Positions 1 through 12,607 of a stretch of 64,000 bases of DNA are shown one piece after another. Under the pieces are notes generated by a model. It was not told the origin of the DNA. It saw only the letters and a list, made by a program, of their open reading frames with translations, and made no database searches. Both the position numbers and the translations under genes were made by a program. The DNA is from Byssothecium circinans. Taxonomy: Eukaryota; Ascomycota; Dothideomycetes; Pleosporales; Massarinaceae. Position 1 is the stretch's first letter, and each line of letters opens with the position of its first letter. The DNA lies in NCBI GenBank assembly GCA_010015675.1, contig ML977012.1, forward strand, positions 35,238 through 99,237, written 5' to 3'.

Positions 1-245
1 TATATATTCTCGCCCACAAGACGGGATGGCGTTGTAGATACTTATTCAATTTGATCCAATCCCTACCGAAAGCGCAGTTGTACCACGATAAGCTGATTTG
101 GCCTCCTTTCACTAATCCTTCTAAATCGAGCCTAGTAGCCTCGCCGTAGTACCTTTCTACCTTAGCAGCCGACCCGCTGAACGTCATCACTGACTGCATA
201 TCCTAACTTCAAGCGCCTTCCATCTTTATCATATCCACGGCCGCA
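1..245. other. Left edge, no gene recognised
   Basis: No reading frame with convincing coding character was seen. The sequence may hold the 5' part or promoter of the poorly resolved gene that follows. Confidence 0.3.
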
Positions 246-1081
246 GTGATGGAATACACATGCACACAGGGCGGCGCTACCGGACACTGGACTCCCGATA
301 GCACTAGCCTTAATGAGGACACCCAATCTCTCTTTTTGCAGAGAGCGCGGAGACCATCTCCGACCGAAACACATCACTGCAGCATCCAAGCTCATTCGCG
401 CGTCCCAGGCAGACGCGCGCAAGCCGGACGACGTAACGCGTGCAAGCAAGGAAGCCGAGGAGCAAGACGAACAGTTGAAAATATGAAAGACCGCGCAATT
501 AAATTCTACAACAAATACGTGATTAAACAAGGGCTACAAGACGGTATGTCACAAACCGTCTATCAAGCTAGGAGAGATATTTGCTAATACTAATGCTAAT
601 GTTTCCCGATACTTAGAAGTTGATCCAGCGCTCAAAAAAGCTATAGAATCCGACCCGCGCATCCTCCAGCTCTCCGCCATCGCAGTTCAAGATCTATCTA
701 ATCGACATACTTAACTACTCTCCCGACTTCGCTGATCGTTTCTGCTGTATCTGTTCATCCATCGACGCGCTAAAATACCTCGGGGATACGGCTCAGGCTT
801 CCGTATCCACGCGATACAAACTTGCCTGGCGCTTGGGCAAGACGACGATGGTTCTAGTTGATAGGAATGGGCTTTCTGCGTTGGAGGCTGCGGAGGCCAG
901 TACTGTGGGGGATAGGCTATTGAGAGGGGTTGTTGAAGAGATGGAGGGAAAGGTGTTGGAGGATGAATGGAGGGTGTTGGAGATGTTCAATGAGAAGGCT
1001 GCGATGTCTTTGCAGTTACCGGCGTTGTTCTATGGGGAGACGCTTGGATTGCTCAGGAATCGGCAGTGTTGTGGAGTGTAG
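246..1081 (+). CDS. Unrecognised multi-exon gene, structure unresolved
   Basis: Three stretches of coding character lie on the plus strand in different frames. One ends near 543 in GLQD and can be joined across a plausible 73-bp intron (GT at 544, AG at 616) to a stretch beginning EVDPALKKAIESDPR, which stops at 712. A second frame, open from about 665 to the stop at 1081, contains DILNYSPDFADRFCC and the C-terminal part LPALFYGETLGLLRN. The last two differ by one nucleotide in phase, so either a further intron or a frameshift separates them. No domain was recognised. The true start is unknown: 246 is only the first ATG of the first open stretch. It could be an intact intron-rich gene or a decaying one. 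Confidence 0.3.
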
Positions 1082-1973
1082 AGTGTGAGGTAGTGACTGG
1101 GCTGCAAGAGCGGCACGCTTCCCAGAACTGGTTTTTATGAATATTGCCAGATTTGGGTAAGGTGAAGGAGTAGAAATTCAAAAGACACTTTTCGACCTGG
1201 GAGTCCGTGGAGAGTGTGATCATAGTTGTAACATACCATGGTATGATCGAACTTAGGGCGATGAGAACACGTACGAGATCTTGAAGGGATGTTGACCGCA
1301 AGGTAATGACGGTGAGATGATAGCAGTTATATGAGACGCCAAAAATCGAACATGGCAACTGCAAAATTGGATTGAAGAGGAGAAAAAAGAGCGTGGTACT
1401 GGGGCAAAGCCATGTGCGAATTGAAGTCTAATGCGGAAATCAACGGATTACAAAACACGACTTCAGGTAATAGACTTGATTAGGATACTCACTCTAGGAG
1501 CGTCACAGCCCTGTTGTCCAGAGGGAAAGCCTTTATGATCATGTTGTTTCTCGGTACCATCTGGCCTGTGCCGGTAAGGGTGCTTGTCCGGCGTTTTGAA
1601 TAGTCCATGCAATTCGTAGTTCTCAATGAACGAATTTAGAGTTCAAGACTTTCACACATAGTTCACCAACTAATGCAAAAGATTGATGACGGGAAGGTCT
1701 CAAGTTTCGTTTGTTTTCATGTCACATCTTCACCATCCCATCAGCTCTAAGCCCTATTTACACTAGCGTCGCGTGTCGGCCGCTTAGTCACCGTTCCCGC
1801 AGCTAGCCTCCCGCATCCACGGAACTTCCATCATAGCCAAGGCAACCGAACCGCAACTCGACACTCTGTCCTCCTTACCTCGCGGTCGTTTCCGCTCCTT
1901 GATTATATCTGCAGTTCAATACATCACACTATCGACCACGTAGTGGAAAACCAACCAGAAAGAAATTGCCACA
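1082..1973. other. Intergenic region upstream of the UBX gene
   Basis: About 0.9 kb without a supportable gene. It ends in the pyrimidine-rich leader of the downstream gene, which is usual for a filamentous ascomycete promoter. No distinct motif was identified. Confidence 0.4.
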
Positions 1974-3572
1974 ATGGCGGACGCTGGCGTAGACATCGCA
2001 CAGCTTACGGAAGACCAACAGCTTGCGCTCCAACAATTTACTGCGGTTACAGATCAGGAAATCAAGGATGCCGTGCCGTTATTACAGCGCTGTCAGTGGA
2101 ATGTCCAAGTACTTAGTTACCTCACGACTCTATAATACAAGTATACTGAGTATCTTCAGATAGCAATTGCCCGCTTCTTCGACGGTGAACCCGCAGAAGA
2201 TCCCCTCGCCGCCGCCCCTCCACCGCATGATATCCGCCGACAAGAAACCCTCCTAGCCAACATCCCTACACCGCGCTCCTCCACCTCTTCAAGCCGACGC
2301 CTCATAGAAACCGCGCCGCGAGTAGTTCCGCAGCCCGAAAACCATGTCACCGCGCAAGCACCTCTCATCCTCACGCTCCTCCTCGCCCCCTTCAACCTCG
2401 TATACTCGCTCTTTTCGAAGCTATTCAGGTTCACAGGCTGGTTATTTCCGCCATTAATGCGCCTGTTTAGTCCCGGGGGAACGAATACGGCGGCCTCGCG
2501 ACGCACGACAAGTGGACGGAAAGCGCTGAACCCACGAGATACAGCTGCACGTTTCGTCCGCGAATTTGAAGAAGAATATGGACCAAACAGACTCCCATTT
2601 TTCGAAAACGGGTACGCGCAAGCCTTCGACCTAGCGAAGAAGAATCTCCAGTTCCTCCTCGTAATCCTCGTCTCACCCGAGCATGACGAGATGGCCTCCT
2701 TCATCCGCGAAACGCTCCTATCCCAAGAAGTGGTAGACTTCATCCGCGACCCCTCCAACAACATAATCCTCTGGGCCGGCAACGTCCAAGACAGCGAAGC
2801 GTACCAAGTCTCAACCTCTCTCAACTGCACAAAGTTCCCCTTCGCAGGGCTAATAGTACACACGCCGCAAGTCTCGTCCACAGCAATGGGTGTAGCAACC
2901 CGCATCGTCGGCCCCACCCCGCCCACACAATTCGTCACCAAGCTCCGTCAAGCCATGCAACCCCATCTCGAACCTCTAAACCGCGTCCGCGCCCAGCGCA
3001 CAGAACAACAAGCAACCCGCAACATCCGCCAAGAGCAAGACTCGGCCTACGAACGCAGTCTAGCCAAGGACCGCGAACGCGCGCGCAAAAAGAAAGAAGA
3101 AGCAGCCCTCGCCGCCGCCGCCGAGAAAGAAGCCCTCGCCCGCCAACGCGCCGCGGAACTCTATGCGCAAAACCTCGCCCAATGGCGCAAATGGCGCGCC
3201 GCCTCCCTCCCCCCGGAACCCCCGGCTTCCACAGACGCGAAGGATATCGTGCGCATCAGTCTGCGCATGCCGAATGCCGAGCGCGTGGTCCGTCGCTTTG
3301 CCGCCGCCGCGGATATCGAGGAACTCTACGCTTTTGTCGAGTGCTACGATGTTCTGCGGTCTGGGGACGATGTCGGTGATGCAGAGGAGCCGGAGGGGTT
3401 TGTGCATGAGTATGCTTTTCAACTTGTTTCGCCGATGCCGAGGGTGGTGTTTGATGTCAAGGATGGGGGCACGGTGAGGGAGCGGATTGGGAGGAGTGGG
3501 AATTTGATTGTTGAGAGGTTGGACTTGGATAGTGGGGATGAAGAGGAGGGTGACGATGAGGATGAGGAGTAG
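1974..3572 (+). CDS. ucp10: UBA/UAS/UBX-domain membrane protein (UBXD8/Ubx2-like)
   Basis: Predicted 515 residues from two exons, 1974-2108 and 2160-3572, with a 51-bp GT-AG intron that splices in frame. Residues about 1-45 form a UBA-like ubiquitin-binding helix bundle (ITQLTEDQ-type start, LQRCQWNVQ). Residues about 110-145 are a hydrophobic hairpin (LILTLLLAPFNLVYSLF) expected to insert in the ER or lipid-droplet membrane. A thioredoxin-like UAS domain follows (FFENGYAQAFDLAKKN to about 300), then a charged Arg/Lys/Glu/Ala coiled coil, and a C-terminal UBX domain (KDIVRISLRMPNAERVVRRF). The order matches human UBXD8/FAF2 and fungal Ubx2-type proteins, which recruit Cdc48/p97 to membranes for ER-associated degradation. 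The tail is very acidic (DSGDEEEGDDEDEE). The family assignment is firm; the symbol follows the fission-yeast name and is less certain. Confidence 0.88.
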
Positions 3573-4624
3573 GTGTGGGTGTAGGTGTGGTGGGTGAACG
3601 ATCTGTGGTCACGTAATTTTTTTGCATAGGAATGGCGTTTTTTGCGCTTTGGGGCCTGGGATAAGTGGCGCTTTCACATCATGTGTGGTGGATTTCTGCC
3701 TTTTGGGCTGGCGTTCCGTCATCATGTATGCGCATGTTCTCTTCTCTTCTCTTCTCGATAAATTATGGCTGGATTAAGATGGCGGACGGGATGGGATGGG
3801 ATGGGATGGGATGGGGTAGGATGCGGACGGATATCAGACGGTAATCTAGGTTCTGGGGTACGATCATTCATCATATCATGTAGGTAGAACGACCCCGTTT
3901 GAGTAATCGAAACCAAATCAAAGCAAGCCAGAACATGTCTGGGTCGGCACGTCTTGGGACATATACCGCACGGGTTCCTTTTCTCGTGTAAAACGAGAGA
4001 CAATAGAAGAAGACGTGTTCAGACGCAAAACTCCTTGATTATAGCATGTATGTAAGCCCAACCTAGCCCTAAAGTCATCCCGAATATCGAACGGCAGGGC
4101 TCAATCTACTGACCAAAAGACGTGATCAGCAAGTGATGTGTCAGACGAAATCGAACAAGGTCGATAGCCCCAAACGTCAACCAAGCCGCTGGTAGAGAAA
4201 AGTAATGTCAAAGCAAAAACCAAAGCCGGCAGAGACGACCGTTTGCTCATTCTCAAGCCTCCCAAAAAGTCCAATTTAGTCCCTCATCCACCTTTCACCC
4301 ACTCTCCGACGTGAAAACGAAAGCATGCTGAAACACATGGTAAACCGACATTTCAGAAGGTGCAAAAGAGACTTGCTCGCTGTGCATGGTGGAACCCACT
4401 TGAGCATGCAAACATGCATGTTGCCTCCTAGACCCGATAACCTGCAACGGCGTACGAAAGGCCGTTTGTAGGGGGCAGTAAGGACAGCAAGAAATGTGAG
4501 TAGATGCCACGGCTCCCTTGGCGTGTATCCAGGATGATGCACATGGGCGGTGTTGTCGACAACTCAAGTCGATAGGCGCGCAGCGACAAGCAACTGTTCA
4601 AGGATGCAGTGCATCACTGTTCGA
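3573..4624. other. Convergent intergenic region with ATGGG tandem repeat
   Basis: The 1-kb gap between two convergent genes. Around 3784-3816 there is a short GGGAT/ATGGG tandem run of about six units, a microsatellite. No gene was recognised. Confidence 0.5.
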
Positions 4625-7432
4625 TCAGCCGCCCTGACCGCCTGGTGGAGTGTGTCCATACGAGCTGCGGTAATCGGCATACTGACTGTTCCATGCCATG
4701 GAGCCCATGAGGTTCAGATCGGCTGCGGCGTTGAACGGATGGTTATAGTTGTTGGCACCATTGTTATTCGCATAGCCGGTAGAATAACCGTTTCCAGTGC
4801 CGTTATCATATATGGAGCTCCAAGGCGAAGGACTGGCCGAGTTTCCCCAAGCAGCACCGTTGCCGAGACCTCCGGAGAGGGGTCGCACCGGTCGAGCTGT
4901 GCTGGCAACACTGTTGTCGTAGCTGTGATTGGAGTTGTAAGAATCTCCGCGCACGTGTCCATTTTGGTGCATGTTGCTCAGCGGGGAGCTTCGCATGTCC
5001 AAGTTGTTTGCCATCATAGGAGAGGCCGGTGTGGGCGTGCTGCGGTTCCAGATAGACGCTGAATTGGTGTACCCATCTGGAAGCGAGGGAAGATGTGCCG
5101 GTCCAAGGACAGAGTTGGTTGAACCGACCCTGTTCATCGGAGTAGAAAAGACTGGCGTGGCAAGACTGGGTGATCCAGACGGTTTCTTGTAGTTCTGGAC
5201 ACTAGTGACCAAATCGGTGATGCAAAACGACGCAGGTCCGAAAGCCGTACTGGACACCATAGTCGTATCTTCGAAGGTCTGCTCTGGTGGAGTTGGGGGC
5301 AGGTTCTCGTCTTCCTCTTGCAGTGGGTCCAAAACATCGTCAACACCGACCAAGTCGTCCACCATGCGATTCATGGCTGAATCCCTAGCTATCGTGGTCG
5401 AGGCTGACTCAGAGGGGGGCGCGGCGACGCTGCACGTCTTCTGGTCCTCAGCTACCGGGACGTCGGTAGGGAATAGTGGAAAATTCATCGGCTCGGTGGT
5501 AAGAGAGGGTGATCCGAGATCCCCGTTGTTCGGGCTAGCCACTGATGGTAGTCCAGCTTCACGGTATATAAAACGAGATCCATCCAGATCGAGAGGAGCT
5601 TCCGGATTCTGCGTGAGGAGGAGGCCATCCACTAGCAGGTCCCTAACCCGCATCAGCATCTCGACATTAGGGTGGTTGCGCTCAAGCTCGGTTCCCTTCG
5701 GCTTCAACTCTTCGTTGTTGTACCACAACTTGAGTGTTTCGGGAGAGATGAGAGGTTGAAACCCGATCGTCTCAATGTCCTCATCCAGCATGTAGTTATC
5801 CTCGGGAAGTTGGGGTACTGGAAAGCTTGATGCAAGTAGTGTAAGGGTTTCGGCATACGACCTCCACAGCTCTTGGACCTCGACCCTGGTCAGAGTGTCT
5901 GCAATGTTCGCATCAAGGACATTCCAGAAACGTGCAAACCAGGTGCTGTATAGACGAAGTCCTGGGAGAACGCGGCGCGCAACAGCTGTGACCTTATCCG
6001 ATAGCCGTGGCTCATCGTCGTCGTTTTGGGTCACATCGTGGCCCTCGGATAGCCGCTCGAGCTCTGGCTGCATGACCTGGAGGAGAGTGAAGAAAGTCTT
6101 GACGTTCAACCGAAGAAAGTAGAAGTAGGTTTTGAAAATGTTCGCCGGCGGGGTCGCGCCTGTCATGGTTAGCTTTTGCGACTTATTTGGAATGGGGCAC
6201 ATACTCTGCATCTGCATAGTCGCGAAATACTCTGCAGCAAGGTTGATCAAAATGATCTTCTGCAGCATAGAGTCCATCGAGTGCTCCTTGAGCTCAATGG
6301 CTAGGTGACTGAGCACTTCGCCCTCTAATTCTTCATGCTCCTTGAAATCTTGACCCTTGTAGCACTTGCTGTGCAGGCGGACGAACCAGGCGATAAGGGC
6401 GCGGCCGGCGTTATTACCGTCAGCCGACTTGTGATTGTTGATCAACTCGCCCTTCTCCCACGCATTCAGTATCCTCTTAAACTCTAGTTCGAGGTTTCCC
6501 TTGGCCTGCGGGAAGGGCGGGTTGCTGGCGAGAGAGCGGTAGATGTGGTAGACGGCGCGGAAGTGATTGCCCTCTTCACGCGCGACTACGGCCATCTGGT
6601 TGTGCGGGTGTCCAGAGTCAGGATAGATTTCAGCGGCTAAGCTGTAGTATCCGATTGCAGGACCCCAATTGCGCTCTTTCTCGTCGCCGATTTCGGTTTC
6701 CCGGTAGCGAGAGAGATCGCCCAGCTGGATCAGCGTGTTGTGGCATGACTTCAGGACGTACTTTTTCAGTGACGCCGGGATGCGCTGTGGTGAAGAGGTT
6801 CGCGAAGCTAATTACAATGAGCGGCTGTTCTCGGATGGGGGCGGGGGTGAGTTACCGTCATCCTTCCACCGAAGGGCAACTCGGCGTAGCTCGGGAATGC
6901 CCTCGAATTGGGCATCCATGTTCAAGATGTATTGTCGGTAGAAGCGCTGGCTCGCCTTGATGAACTGCATGTACGCCTTCTGGAGCTTCCTAAGCTCGAC
7001 GACACGATCCTTGTTCTTCTTGTACTGCTCCACATTAGCACCCCTCCTTCTATATATACCGGATGGATAACATACGAGCTTATTTTCCTTGCGCAGGGCA
7101 GTGTTCACCTTCAAGTGGGCGGTCCACAGCTGGGTTTCGATGTGATGCGTCGAGGCATACTCGAAGTCGGCGAAGATGGCATTTTCGCATGCGGCGCGGT
7201 ACCTGCAGTAGTTAGCATGAATTGATGGGAGAGAAACGGTAGGCATACTCCTGCAGCAGTGCGGCGAGCTCTTGGCCCGAGGCATTGCTGTCGGCGAGCT
7301 TGTTGAGCTCGTCCTCTATGGAGCACGCGCGCCTGGGCATTGCATTAGCTTGCCCGCAGGCGGAGTTCGCATGGTAGCAGTTGCAGGGGCGGCATGCCTG
7401 TAGAGGTCCTCGGTGTTCTTGTTCTGGGCCAT
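4625..7432 (-). CDS. EST1/SMG7-like nonsense-mediated decay factor
   Basis: Predicted 851 residues from six exons: 7432-7398, 7332-7250, 7203-7076, 7027-6856, 6807-6205 and 6159-4625. The second half of the N-terminal region carries the helical EST1/14-3-3-like and TPR-type repeats (SCHNTLIQLGDLSRYRE, then NWGPAIGYYSLAAEIYPDSG, then AREEGNHFRAVYHIYRSLAS), followed by the Est1 DNA/RNA-binding-type region (LNVKTFFTLLQV; LWRSYAETLTLLASSFP). The C-terminal third is low-complexity Ser/Asn/Gly/Pro. No PIN nuclease domain follows, so it resembles SMG7/Est1 rather than SMG6. The family binds phosphorylated Upf1 in nonsense-mediated decay or takes part in telomerase recruitment; which role applies here cannot be read from the sequence. 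Introns 6160-6204 and 7028-7075 are multiples of three without stops, so naive models would retain them. The first intron appears to start with GC. Confidence 0.85.
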
Positions 7433-8101
7433 GCCTTTATGCTCGGGTAGTCGGCGCTATATGTGACCCCACGGTCGGCGGGCAGGTCAGACAGAGGCAC
7501 GGAGCAATGGACGACGGCTGCTGTGGCTGGTGTTCTCCATGGATTTATGGACGTGGGCGCTTGATGTCGCGCGGGGACAAACAGCGAGCGGGAGGGTAGC
7601 GGGGGCAGCAAACAGCACGCAAGACAAGCCTGCGGCGGTTCAGAGCGACGGCGGGCGGAAGAGGAGGTGGTGGTGACAGTAGGGGTGAGTAAGAGTGGAG
7701 AGTGAATTGCGGCGGGCGTTGAGGTATGGAATTAGTTAAGTCCGTGCGCTCCCGCTAGCGTACCTCTCCCGATCTCGCGGGCTTGTTTTCTTGTGGGCGG
7801 CAGCAATCCTGCTTGAACCTCTGGCAGAACTCAAACTATTTATATAGAGAAGCTATCCTTTGGTTTCTGACGGAGTGCCGACCTTCTCTCCAGGAGAGCC
7901 CTATCCGCAGAACACGGTTTTCTCATCCTTACTCACGACGCCCAAGGCTGATTTCTGAAAAGAGACTGTCGCAGCGCCTGGCAAAACATTGAGCGAGACA
8001 GCCTAGCAAGACTATCGGAGAGACAGCCTTGGCTGACAGGAAAGGTACTGCTCCAGTCTCATCTCTCAGACAACAGTCAACCTCCCACTATCAGTTGCGA
8101 C
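7433..8101. other. Divergent promoter region between SMG7-like and ZNF511-like genes
   Basis: About 670 bp between two outward-facing start codons, so it presumably holds both promoters and 5' leaders. No gene or specific site was recognised. Confidence 0.45.
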
Positions 8102-9031
8102 ATGGGACTCAAGCGCTCACGTGGGGACTCTGTGTCTTCTTCAGAAGGTCCACTTTCGCCTATATCACGAGAGCAGTCCATGGAAGCAAAGCTCGTCCAT
8201 CTCGATGCAGAGAGCGCTAGATCCGATCGCGTTTCCGTCATGAAGTGTTCGCTACCGCCCCACCAACCGCTAGAGTTTGCTTCGTTCGACGAATACGACG
8301 TGCATTACCAGAAGCAGCACTTGAATCGCTGCTCAGCATGCCACAAGAACTTTCCCGACGAGCACTTCCTGCATTTGCATATTGCCGAGAACCACGATTC
8401 GATCCGTGCCGCGAAGCAGGAGCAGGGTGAGAAGACGGTAGGTCCTCTTTTACTTGATTGATATTCTGTATATAACCCGTTCTGATTGTGCTAGTATGCT
8501 TGCTTCGTCCCGGATTGCGACCGTTTCTGCTCGACTCCACACAAGCGGCGTCTACATTGCATTGACAAACACCATTTCCCGCGCAATTACGACTTCTTCA
8601 TTGTGAATGACGGGATAGATCGGCGGAGCTCCATGCTTCGACCGCCTCATCGTCGGCGCTCAAGCACTGTGAACTCAACCACATCGACTTCTGGTAGAGG
8701 ACGAGGGGAAAGCGTCAGCGGGAAAGGCGAAGCTATGGATGTGGTAAAAGATGAAGAGCATGAGGAAGGTGAGGGCGAAAATGAAGAAGAGAAAGACGCT
8801 AGTAATCGTGCGCCGGTTAAGCTTCGTGGACGCGGAGGGTTCGGGCATCCACGAGGACAGGGCCGAGGGCGTGGTCGAGGTCGTGGAGGCTCTGCAACTG
8901 CCACCGCTTCTGAACCTAAATCCACTTCGGACGATGCGATGGAAGGTCTTACGTCAAGTATGTCTGCACTGCAATTCATCCCGCACAGTATTTATTCACG
9001 AGGCAGAGGAAGAGGCAGAGGAACTGGGTAG
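8102..9031 (+). CDS. C2H2 zinc-finger protein, ZNF511-like, with RGG tail
   Basis: Predicted 290 residues from exons 8102-8437 and 8495-9031, with a 57-bp intron. One C2H2 finger uses C77, C80, H93 and H98 (RCSACHKNFPDEHFLHLHIA). A second uses C115, C120, H133 and H138 (YACFVPDCDRFCSTPHKRR). The block just after it (HFPRNYDFFIVNDGIDRRS) is the conserved feature shared with ZNF511-type proteins. A degenerate finger may precede them from C49. The C-terminal half is acidic and then rich in RGRGRG repeats, a common RNA- or protein-binding tail. A nuclear role is likely; the exact molecular function of this family is not established. Confidence 0.82.
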
Positions 9032-10407
9032 CCAAGCATAGCATTTTTGAGAAATGCAGTGTTCCATCTCATCAAAATAATGGCATCGTTTACGCCACAT
9101 CGTCGCTCATATCGCCAGAGAAGCTTAGCCCGCTAATTATAAAGCTACTACATAATCCAAGTTACCAACTCACTGAATCTAATTTACCGGCTCTGTAAAC
9201 TTTAGTTCTTCACATCAGAAATATGTCTGTAATGGTGAAACAACTTAGAACGTCTATCTACAAATACTAATAGTAAACGCATATCACCTACTCTACAGTA
9301 GGCCTTTTACCCCTCAAATTGCAAGCAAGAGCACACCCTTCTTGCTCTGCGTGGTGCGAAGAGCCTAGCTTTAGGCAGTATCGCATACTACTCCAGAGCC
9401 ACGCAGTGACGTTGGCAAGAGGGTTCCGATGGAGAGAGAGCAGCAGGCATGTCAATACTCTTTTCAGACCTTGACGTGGTTGTACCATAAGGTACTTGAG
9501 CAGTTTCCATATAAAGGGGGAAGAGGAAAGGCATCCGCATGGAAATAGGAGGCAGTGGGTTGGTTGGCGAGAGAGTGGCGACATAAGTCGAGAAGCTTAT
9601 AGACTTTAACTTTCCTTTAGCTCCTATCGAGACTCTTGATCCGGTAACGTTAGGATTGCATTTTGATGTGTGCTCGTGAGTATCTTCTCACTCCACGCAC
9701 TCGCCTTGCGGATGTTTGGGGGACCTAGCAAGCTGGTGTGTCTAATATCTCGAGAGGATGCGTATAGCCCTAGGTACAAGATGTACTGAATACTTCATGT
9801 TGCTCTGGGACTTTGAATCTCAAAGATCACTGTCTATAAATATGTTGACAGTGTCAGCGAGCTCTGTGTCTTTGCGATGTTGGGTATTTTGGAGTGTGGT
9901 AGATCTAATATAGGCGGATTAAATGCTCTGCTCTATGTTCGTGGTGATGAATGAAAATTTTAGCAGATAGCTAGTATGGAGCCATATAGTTTGAGAAATT
10001 CCGTGGGTTGACTGGGATCCAGTCTCAATTGGTCGTTGCATTGAGGTTGCGATGCCACATGTGTAGTGAATTGCACTACACGTGACCAGACTGACGTCCA
10101 GGGCTCTGACATTGTGCATGCAGAGATAATTGCAGACCACGGGCTTTTGCAATAGCTTACCTACTCTCAAGGTGAATCTGTGTTTTTGTAGGGGCGCATA
10201 TGTTCCGCAACCTTGGGTTTCGCCGTCTGTCGTTTGTCGTCGTCACCGCGACTTCCTTCCTTTCGACCTTGGCAGGGTCCGCGCCACACACCATCAAGTT
10301 TAGAATCTCCACACACACCAAAATTAACCTCGCACTCATACTCACGTCTACAACCACTTTCAACCCAACCATCTTTCTCATATCCAACACTGACGCACAC
10401 TGATATC
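9032..10407. other. Intergenic region, no gene seen
   Basis: About 1.4 kb of moderately AT-rich sequence. Short open frames are present on both strands, but none has recognisable domains or a convincing splice structure. Confidence 0.45.
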
Positions 10408-11493
10408 ATGTCGTCTGTACTCAAGTCACTCTTCACCAGTCTGCAGCCAACTGCGAAAGAGATCGTTACGTACCCACACATCTACCCTAATCCCTACATG
10501 GACCCCTGCCTCCATCGAAATACAACGTCTGAGCATGCCTTGAGCTGCGGTCATTCCATTATCACAGTCACACCGGATGAGCCTTGCGCACCCAACTGCA
10601 TGCACATCGCCAATGACCGAGGTGCTTCAAAGCTGAAGGGAGTTAAGGCTCAGATCAAGAGCCCCGACATGAAGGCGAAGCACGTTACGAAGGTGGAGTT
10701 CTGGTGCGATGCTTGTCAGGAGGAGCGCATCGAGGACAGGATGAAGGGGTACCTGAGGGACAGTGTGAATGAAGCCGGTACGTACTTTGCCCTTTCAATT
10801 ATACCCTCTCTCGCGTTCTCCAATGGCGCTGCTGGTCCCAACTCAGGGTTAGACGGACAGTTTTGCTAACACACTCCTTATGCAGACGAGCGCCGCGCAT
10901 TCTTCCGTGCGTACTACACCGGCGAAAACGAGGGCCAGCGAGCCGCTGCCCGCAAGTGCTACATTGGCGCTAAAAACGTCGCGGTGCCTTGTGATAAGTA
11001 TGGCCGGGCGTCAAAAGTGCACCGCAAGAAAGCAGGAGCACATCCTTTCGATACGGCCATTCCGCGCATGGGAGCAAATATCTTCGAGGGGGTTGATCCG
11101 CATCCAGAGCGTGAAGAAGATATTGACAGTGGACTGAAGGAGGGAACGAATGGAAGGCTGGTCGAAATCTCCTTGGAATCCGGAGGCGGCGTTGAAAAAG
11201 GTGAGGCAATAATCGCAAAGGTCCGCCGGACTAACAATAAGCTTTCGAATACCTCTTCACCTACTCGCCGAATTCGCAAGCCCAAATCGCCTTCCACGAA
11301 GAAAAAGCCTTCGCCCCAGAATTCGTTCACTCCTTCTATTAACCGAGGAAGTCTTAGGTCAGCTCGCGGGGAGGTTGGCAATTCGCTTGGTGCGCAGGCG
11401 CTCAAGTCAAAGAAGCGAACTCGTGGAAACGAGGAAGAGACGGCCGGTGTGGCTACCAGGGCCACTCGGAAGAGAAATTGTGGATCAGGATAG
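10408..11493 (+). CDS. Uncharacterised protein with N-terminal Cys/His motifs
   Basis: Predicted 325 residues from exons 10408-10777 and 10886-11493, with a 108-bp intron. The start was set at the ATG giving MSSVLKSLF, because upstream sequence in the same frame looks like an untranslated leader. The N-terminal half contains possible metal ligands: a PCLH, a CGH, a PCAPNCMH and a CDAC. After the splice there is a conserved-looking segment (RAFFRAYYTGENEGQRAAAR). The C-terminal 150 residues are basic and disordered (SPTRRIRKPKSPSTKKKPS), suggesting a nuclear location. No known family was recognised. Confidence 0.72.
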
Positions 11494-11756
11494 AAGGGAA
11501 GAGTTGAGTTGAGTAGCACAAGCTTACTCCTTAGAATGAATGAATGGAGAATGAATAAGTCGAGGATAAAGCGCATAAGCGCACAAATGTCTTGCCGTTT
11601 GCCTTTGTTTACTGCATTATACCACACATTTCTCTACCAAAGAATCAGCGACCAGCAAGGACACGTCGGGAGATACATACAACACCAAATCCGAAGCTTC
11701 TATCAAAATCCGTCAAGCATGAATACACACAACAATCAACTGCACACTCCACCCCT

Positions 11757-12498
<742 letters not shown>

Positions 12499-12599
12499 GG
12501 TTGTTGGTGCTGGGTTCGATAGACAGAAAAAACGAGTGACTGTTGAAGCAAAGGAGATGGAAAGGTGAAGTGCCTTTTACCTCGATACGCTCTCATCTA

Positions 12600-12607
12600 C
12601 TTTTATA
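12600..12607 (-). promoter_or_regulatory. TATA box of the GH11 xylanase gene
   Basis: A TATAAAAG sequence on the minus strand lies about 102-109 bp upstream of the xylanase start codon, the usual spacing for an inducible fungal gene. Assignment is by sequence and position only. Confidence 0.5.

Noticed and set aside
2156..2941. Long open frame on the minus strand opposite the UBX gene
   Set aside because: It is the antisense shadow of a confirmed UAS/UBX coding exon, with basic, unconserved composition.
3784..3816. GGGAT tandem run resembling telomere-like repeats
   Set aside because: The unit is not the fungal telomere TTAGGG and the run is about six units within gene-rich DNA, so it is a plain microsatellite.
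10959..11627. 222-codon minus-strand frame opposite the Cys/His protein gene
   Set aside because: It overlaps the spliced plus-strand gene in antisense and has no domain or start context.
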